From Novosphingobium sp. (GTDB taxonomy: Bacteria > Pseudomonadota > Alphaproteobacteria > Sphingomonadales > Sphingomonadaceae): DNA of 64,000 nucleotides. Below are positions 61,819 to 64,000 of the stretch, in pieces. Numbering within the stretch: the first letter of the stretch is position 1; each line of letters starts with the position of its first letter. The notes under the pieces are model-generated. The model searched no databases and had not been told where the DNA came from. It saw only the letters and a program-made list of their open reading frames with translations. The stretch spans positions 558,001-622,000 of the forward strand of contig JACKKY010000002.1 in the NCBI GenBank assembly GCA_024236175.1. The letters run 5' to 3'. The position numbers and the translations under genes are program-made.

Positions 61819-61869
61819 CAGCGCCGTCTCGGCGCCGGCCGGCGTGCGAAGGTCTTCGCTGCCGGCCGC

Positions 61870-62604
61870 TCAGTCCTTCAGGCTGGTCGGGCGGATCAGG
61901 ATCTCGCTGACATCCACTTCGGGCGGCTGCTCGATCGCGTAGGCTATCGCCCGTGCCACGGCGCCTGCCTCGAGGGCCTGCGGCCTGATCGCGCGCAATG
62001 CCTGCTCCATCTGCGCATGGCCGACATGATCGACGATCTCGGTCTGCGTCGCGCTTGGCGAGATCAGCGTGCTGCGCACATTCGCACCGCCTTCCATCCG
62101 CAAGGTGTCGGCAATGGCGCGAAGCGCGAACTTGGTTGCGCAATAGATGCCACCCATCGGCGAGACCCGATGGCCCGATGTCGAACCGATCAGGATCATG
62201 TGACCTGATTCCCGCGCGAGCATATGCGGCAGGGCGGCAGCGATCCCGTGAAGCACCCCTCTCAGGTTCACATCGATCATGTGGTCCCAGGCCTCGACCT
62301 CGCCGTCGCACAGCGGGCCCAGGATCATGAGCCCGGCATTGTTCACCAGCACGTCGATGCGGCCGAACCGATCCAGCGCTTCGCCGATGAATCGGTCCAT
62401 GCTCTCCCGGCTGGTAACATCCAGCTCGACGGCGACGGCGGTGCCTCCGGCATCGTTGATCTCGTCGGCCAGCGCAGCAAGCCGGTCCATCCTGCGCGCC
62501 CCGAGCACCACCGTGCAGCCGCGGTCCGCCAGCAGGCGCGCGGCCGCTTCACCGATCCCGCTGCTCGCGCCGGTGATGGCGACGATCTTGTCCTGGGAGG
62601 CCAC
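61870..62604 (-). CDS. SDR oxidoreductase downstream of fbiC
   Basis: A 244-residue classical SDR: AITGASSGIGEAAARLLADR (cofactor loop, about 9-28), VLVNNAG, catalytic S141/S143 and Y154-x3-K158 (IYCATKFALR). LGARRMDRLAALAD places an arginine pair after beta-2, typical of NADP preference. It starts 9 bases after the fbiC stop, which implies one transcript. Link to F420 is unknown; it looks like an ordinary NADP SDR. Convergent with the VOC gene. Confidence 0.9.
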   Translation of the reverse strand: MASQDKIVAITGASSGIGEAAARLLADRGCTVVLGARRMDRLAALADEINDAGGTAVAVELDVTSRESMDRFIGEALDRFGRIDVLVNNAGLMILGPLCDGEVEAWDHMIDVNLRGVLHGIAAALPHMLARESGHMILIGSTSGHRVSPMGGIYCATKFALRAIADTLRMEGGANVRSTLISPSATQTEIVDHVGHAQMEQALRAIRPQALEAGAVARAIAYAIEQPPEVDVSEILIRPTSLKD

Positions 62605-62613
62605 GGTTCGGGC

Positions 62614-64000
62614 TCAGGCCACGCTTTCGAGCGGTCGCGCGACGTCCTTGTAAAGCGTGGTGCGCTGCTTGAGCGGACGGCCCGCCATGGCTGCGACGTC
62701 TTCGAGGTTCTCGACAGTCAGTTCCTGGCCATGGCTCGCACCGGCCGCGCGGCTGATGCTCTCGTTCATCAGCACGCCGCCGAGATCGTTGCAGCCGGCG
62801 GCAAGCGCCGCCGCCGCGCCGTCGACACCGAGCTTCACCCAGCTGCACTGGATCGAATTGATCTCGCCGAACAGCACGATCCGCGCCACGGCATGCATCA
62901 TCACCGCCTCGCGCCACGTCGGCCCCTTGCGCGACTGGCCGCGGCGGTAGAACGGCGCTTCCATGTGCACCAGCGGCAGCGGCACGAATTCGGTGAAACC
63001 GCCGGTATCGCCTTGCAGGCGGCGCAGGGCGAGCAGGTGATGCGCCCAGTGCTCCGGCCGCTCGAGATGGCCGAACATGATCGTCGACGTGGTCGGCAGG
63101 CCGACGAGATGGGCGTCGCGCACCACATCGAGCCATTGCTGCGTCGTCAGCTTGTCCGGGCAGATCTGCGCGCGGATGTCATCGTGCAGGATTTCCGCCG
63201 CGGTGCCGGGAAGCGAGCCCAGCCCCTCGTCCCTGAGGCGGGCGAGATAGTCGCGGGTCGTCATCCCGAGCGTTTTCGCCCCCTGGCTTACTTCGAGCGG
63301 CGAGAAGGCGTGGACATGCAGGTCGGGACAGGCGTCCTTCACCGCGCGCAGGATCGAGAGATAGGTATCGCCGGTGTAGCTGGGATGGATGCCGCCCTGC
63401 AGGCAGACCTCGGTCGCGCCGCGCGCCACCGCCTCGCGCGAGCGGTCGGCGATTTCCTCAAAGTCGAGATTGTAGGGCTTGTCGCGGAAGCCCGCCTTGA
63501 TCGACGTCTTGGAAAAAGCGCAGAACGAGCACGCGTGGGTGCAGATGTTGGTGTAGTTGATGTTGCGGTTGATGACGTAGGTGACGTCCTCGCCGCTTGC
63601 TTCGGCGCGCAGGCCGTCCGCCGTCTCGATTACCGCCTGGGCGTCCGCCCCTCTCGCGCCGTAGAGCGACACGATATCGGCAACGTCCAGCTCGTAGCCG
63701 TTGGCCGCCCGGCTGAGGATATGCCGCAGTTCCAGCCGCGCCGAGCCTTCGAAACGAATACCGAGCGGCTTGTCCGGGCTGCCGGGCGCGACATCGGCGA
63801 CGCCGGGGCTCCAGCGGCTGTCGCGCGCTAGGCCTTCCGAATCGGACAGGCGCAGCACCGCCGGGCGGATCGCCGGGTCCAGCCAGCTGTGATCGTCGGT
63901 CGCGACAAAGCGGGGATAGATCGTCAGACGCTCGACCAGCGGCAGCCCCGCCCGCGCGCAGATCGCGGTGAGGCGCTCGACCTCCGGCCAGGGCGCTTCC
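62614..64000 (-). CDS. fbiC: Coenzyme F420 (F0 synthase) FbiC, 3' part, cut by right edge
   Basis: A radical-SAM protein open to the window edge. From 63858 inward, CTHACSFCAFS is the CxxxCxxC iron-sulfur motif in NYTNICTHAC; AAEILHDDIRAQICPDKLT, LPTTSTIMFGHLERPEHWAH and INSIQCSWVKLGVDGAA follow CofH. The reading frame continues upstream from 63858 to 64000 with EAPWPEVERLTAICARAGLP and VERLTIYPRF, WLDPAIRPAVLRLSDSEGLA: this matches the C-terminal end of a CofG domain. So the gene is the fused FbiC (CofG + CofH), which makes the F0 chromophore of coenzyme F420 from tyrosine and the ribityl-pyrimidine. About two thirds of the second half is visible; the first half lies outside. Confidence 0.88.
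   Translation of the reverse strand, partial: EAPWPEVERLTAICARAGLPLVERLTIYPRFVATDDHSWLDPAIRPAVLRLSDSEGLARDSRWSPGVADVAPGSPDKPLGIRFEGSARLELRHILSRAANGYELDVADIVSLYGARGADAQAVIETADGLRAEASGEDVTYVINRNINYTNICTHACSFCAFSKTSIKAGFRDKPYNLDFEEIADRSREAVARGATEVCLQGGIHPSYTGDTYLSILRAVKDACPDLHVHAFSPLEVSQGAKTLGMTTRDYLARLRDEGLGSLPGTAAEILHDDIRAQICPDKLTTQQWLDVVRDAHLVGLPTTSTIMFGHLERPEHWAHHLLALRRLQGDTGGFTEFVPLPLVHMEAPFYRRGQSRKGPTWREAVMMHAVARIVLFGEINSIQCSWVKLGVDGAAAALAAGCNDLGGVLMNESISRAAGASHGQELTVENLEDVAAMAGRPLKQRTTLYKDVARPLESVA

Noticed and set aside
1..64000. CRISPR arrays, tRNA/rRNA genes, insertion sequences, integrases and attachment sites
   Set aside because: No regularly spaced direct repeats, no cloverleaf-like CCA-ending segment I could recognise by eye, and no transposase or integrase motif was found. 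A tRNA search program was not available.

Overview
The window is high-GC DNA (roughly 63-65% by eye) with the gene style of a sphingomonad alphaproteobacterium. Novosphingobium, Sphingobium or a close relative fits best. The signs are three large TonB-dependent receptors with VIVTAQR-type N-termini, densely packed CoA-ester catabolic operons, and a cysD-cysNC-DUF2061-cysQ sulfate-activation block. This placement is inference from gene content; no rRNA or other marker gene is present. I see no tRNA, rRNA, CRISPR array, insertion sequence or prophage. The window cuts one gene at each end: an acyl-CoA ligase on the left and fbiC on the right.

Layout. 1-8.4 kb: a cut acyl-CoA ligase, an AraC regulator, a TonB receptor followed by a lipoate-ligase-like gene, a crotonase, and a LysR regulator divergent from an SCP2-type thiolase. 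8.4-17.6 kb: a minus-strand run of TonB receptor, DapB-like oxidoreductase, two-domain VOC protein and Tat-type LD-carboxypeptidase, then an MFS exporter, a thiolase and a MarR regulator. 18.3-25.2 kb: a tight six-gene plus-strand operon (two paralogous class III CoA-transferases, a small Cys-containing protein, an AMP-dependent acyl-CoA ligase, a domain-permuted CoA-transferase and an amidohydrolase) facing an odd crotonase. 26-29.9 kb: an IclR regulator, a TIM-barrel amidohydrolase with a DUF2889 gene, and an orphan ferredoxin with a non-Cys cluster position. 30-38.9 kb: a third TonB receptor with a strong terminator, a fused two-module acyl-CoA dehydrogenase (FadE34-like) with a crotonase, and a convergent SDR-ALDH-TetR operon. 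39-42.1 kb: an EmrAB-type efflux pump with its MarR regulator.

42.2-49.8 kb: a cupin gene, then a six-gene minus-strand operon (acrylyl-CoA reductase acuI, hot-dog dehydratase, acyl-CoA ligase, SnoaL-like, alpha/beta hydrolase, metallophosphoesterase lipoprotein) behind a TetR gene. 50-55 kb: sulfate activation (cysD, cysNC, DUF2061, cysQ), divergent from a LuxR-type regulator across a perfect 16-bp palindrome. 55-61.8 kb: a minus-strand operon of two duplicated SDRs, an MDR alcohol dehydrogenase and an alkylsulfatase-like metallo-beta-lactamase protein, divergent from an AraC regulator, a sulfotransferase and a VOC protein. 61.9-64 kb: an SDR immediately after a fused fbiC, a coenzyme F420 biosynthesis gene.

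Taken together the window looks like a catabolic island for uptake, CoA activation and beta-oxidation-like shortening of hydrophobic, probably alicyclic or branched side-chain substrates. It has several independent operons, each with its own regulator. The most unusual points are the F420 gene in a sphingomonad-like background, the permuted CoA-transferase operon, the fused acyl-CoA dehydrogenase, and the proximity of PAPS supply and PAP recycling genes to a sulfotransferase and a sulfatase-like hydrolase.
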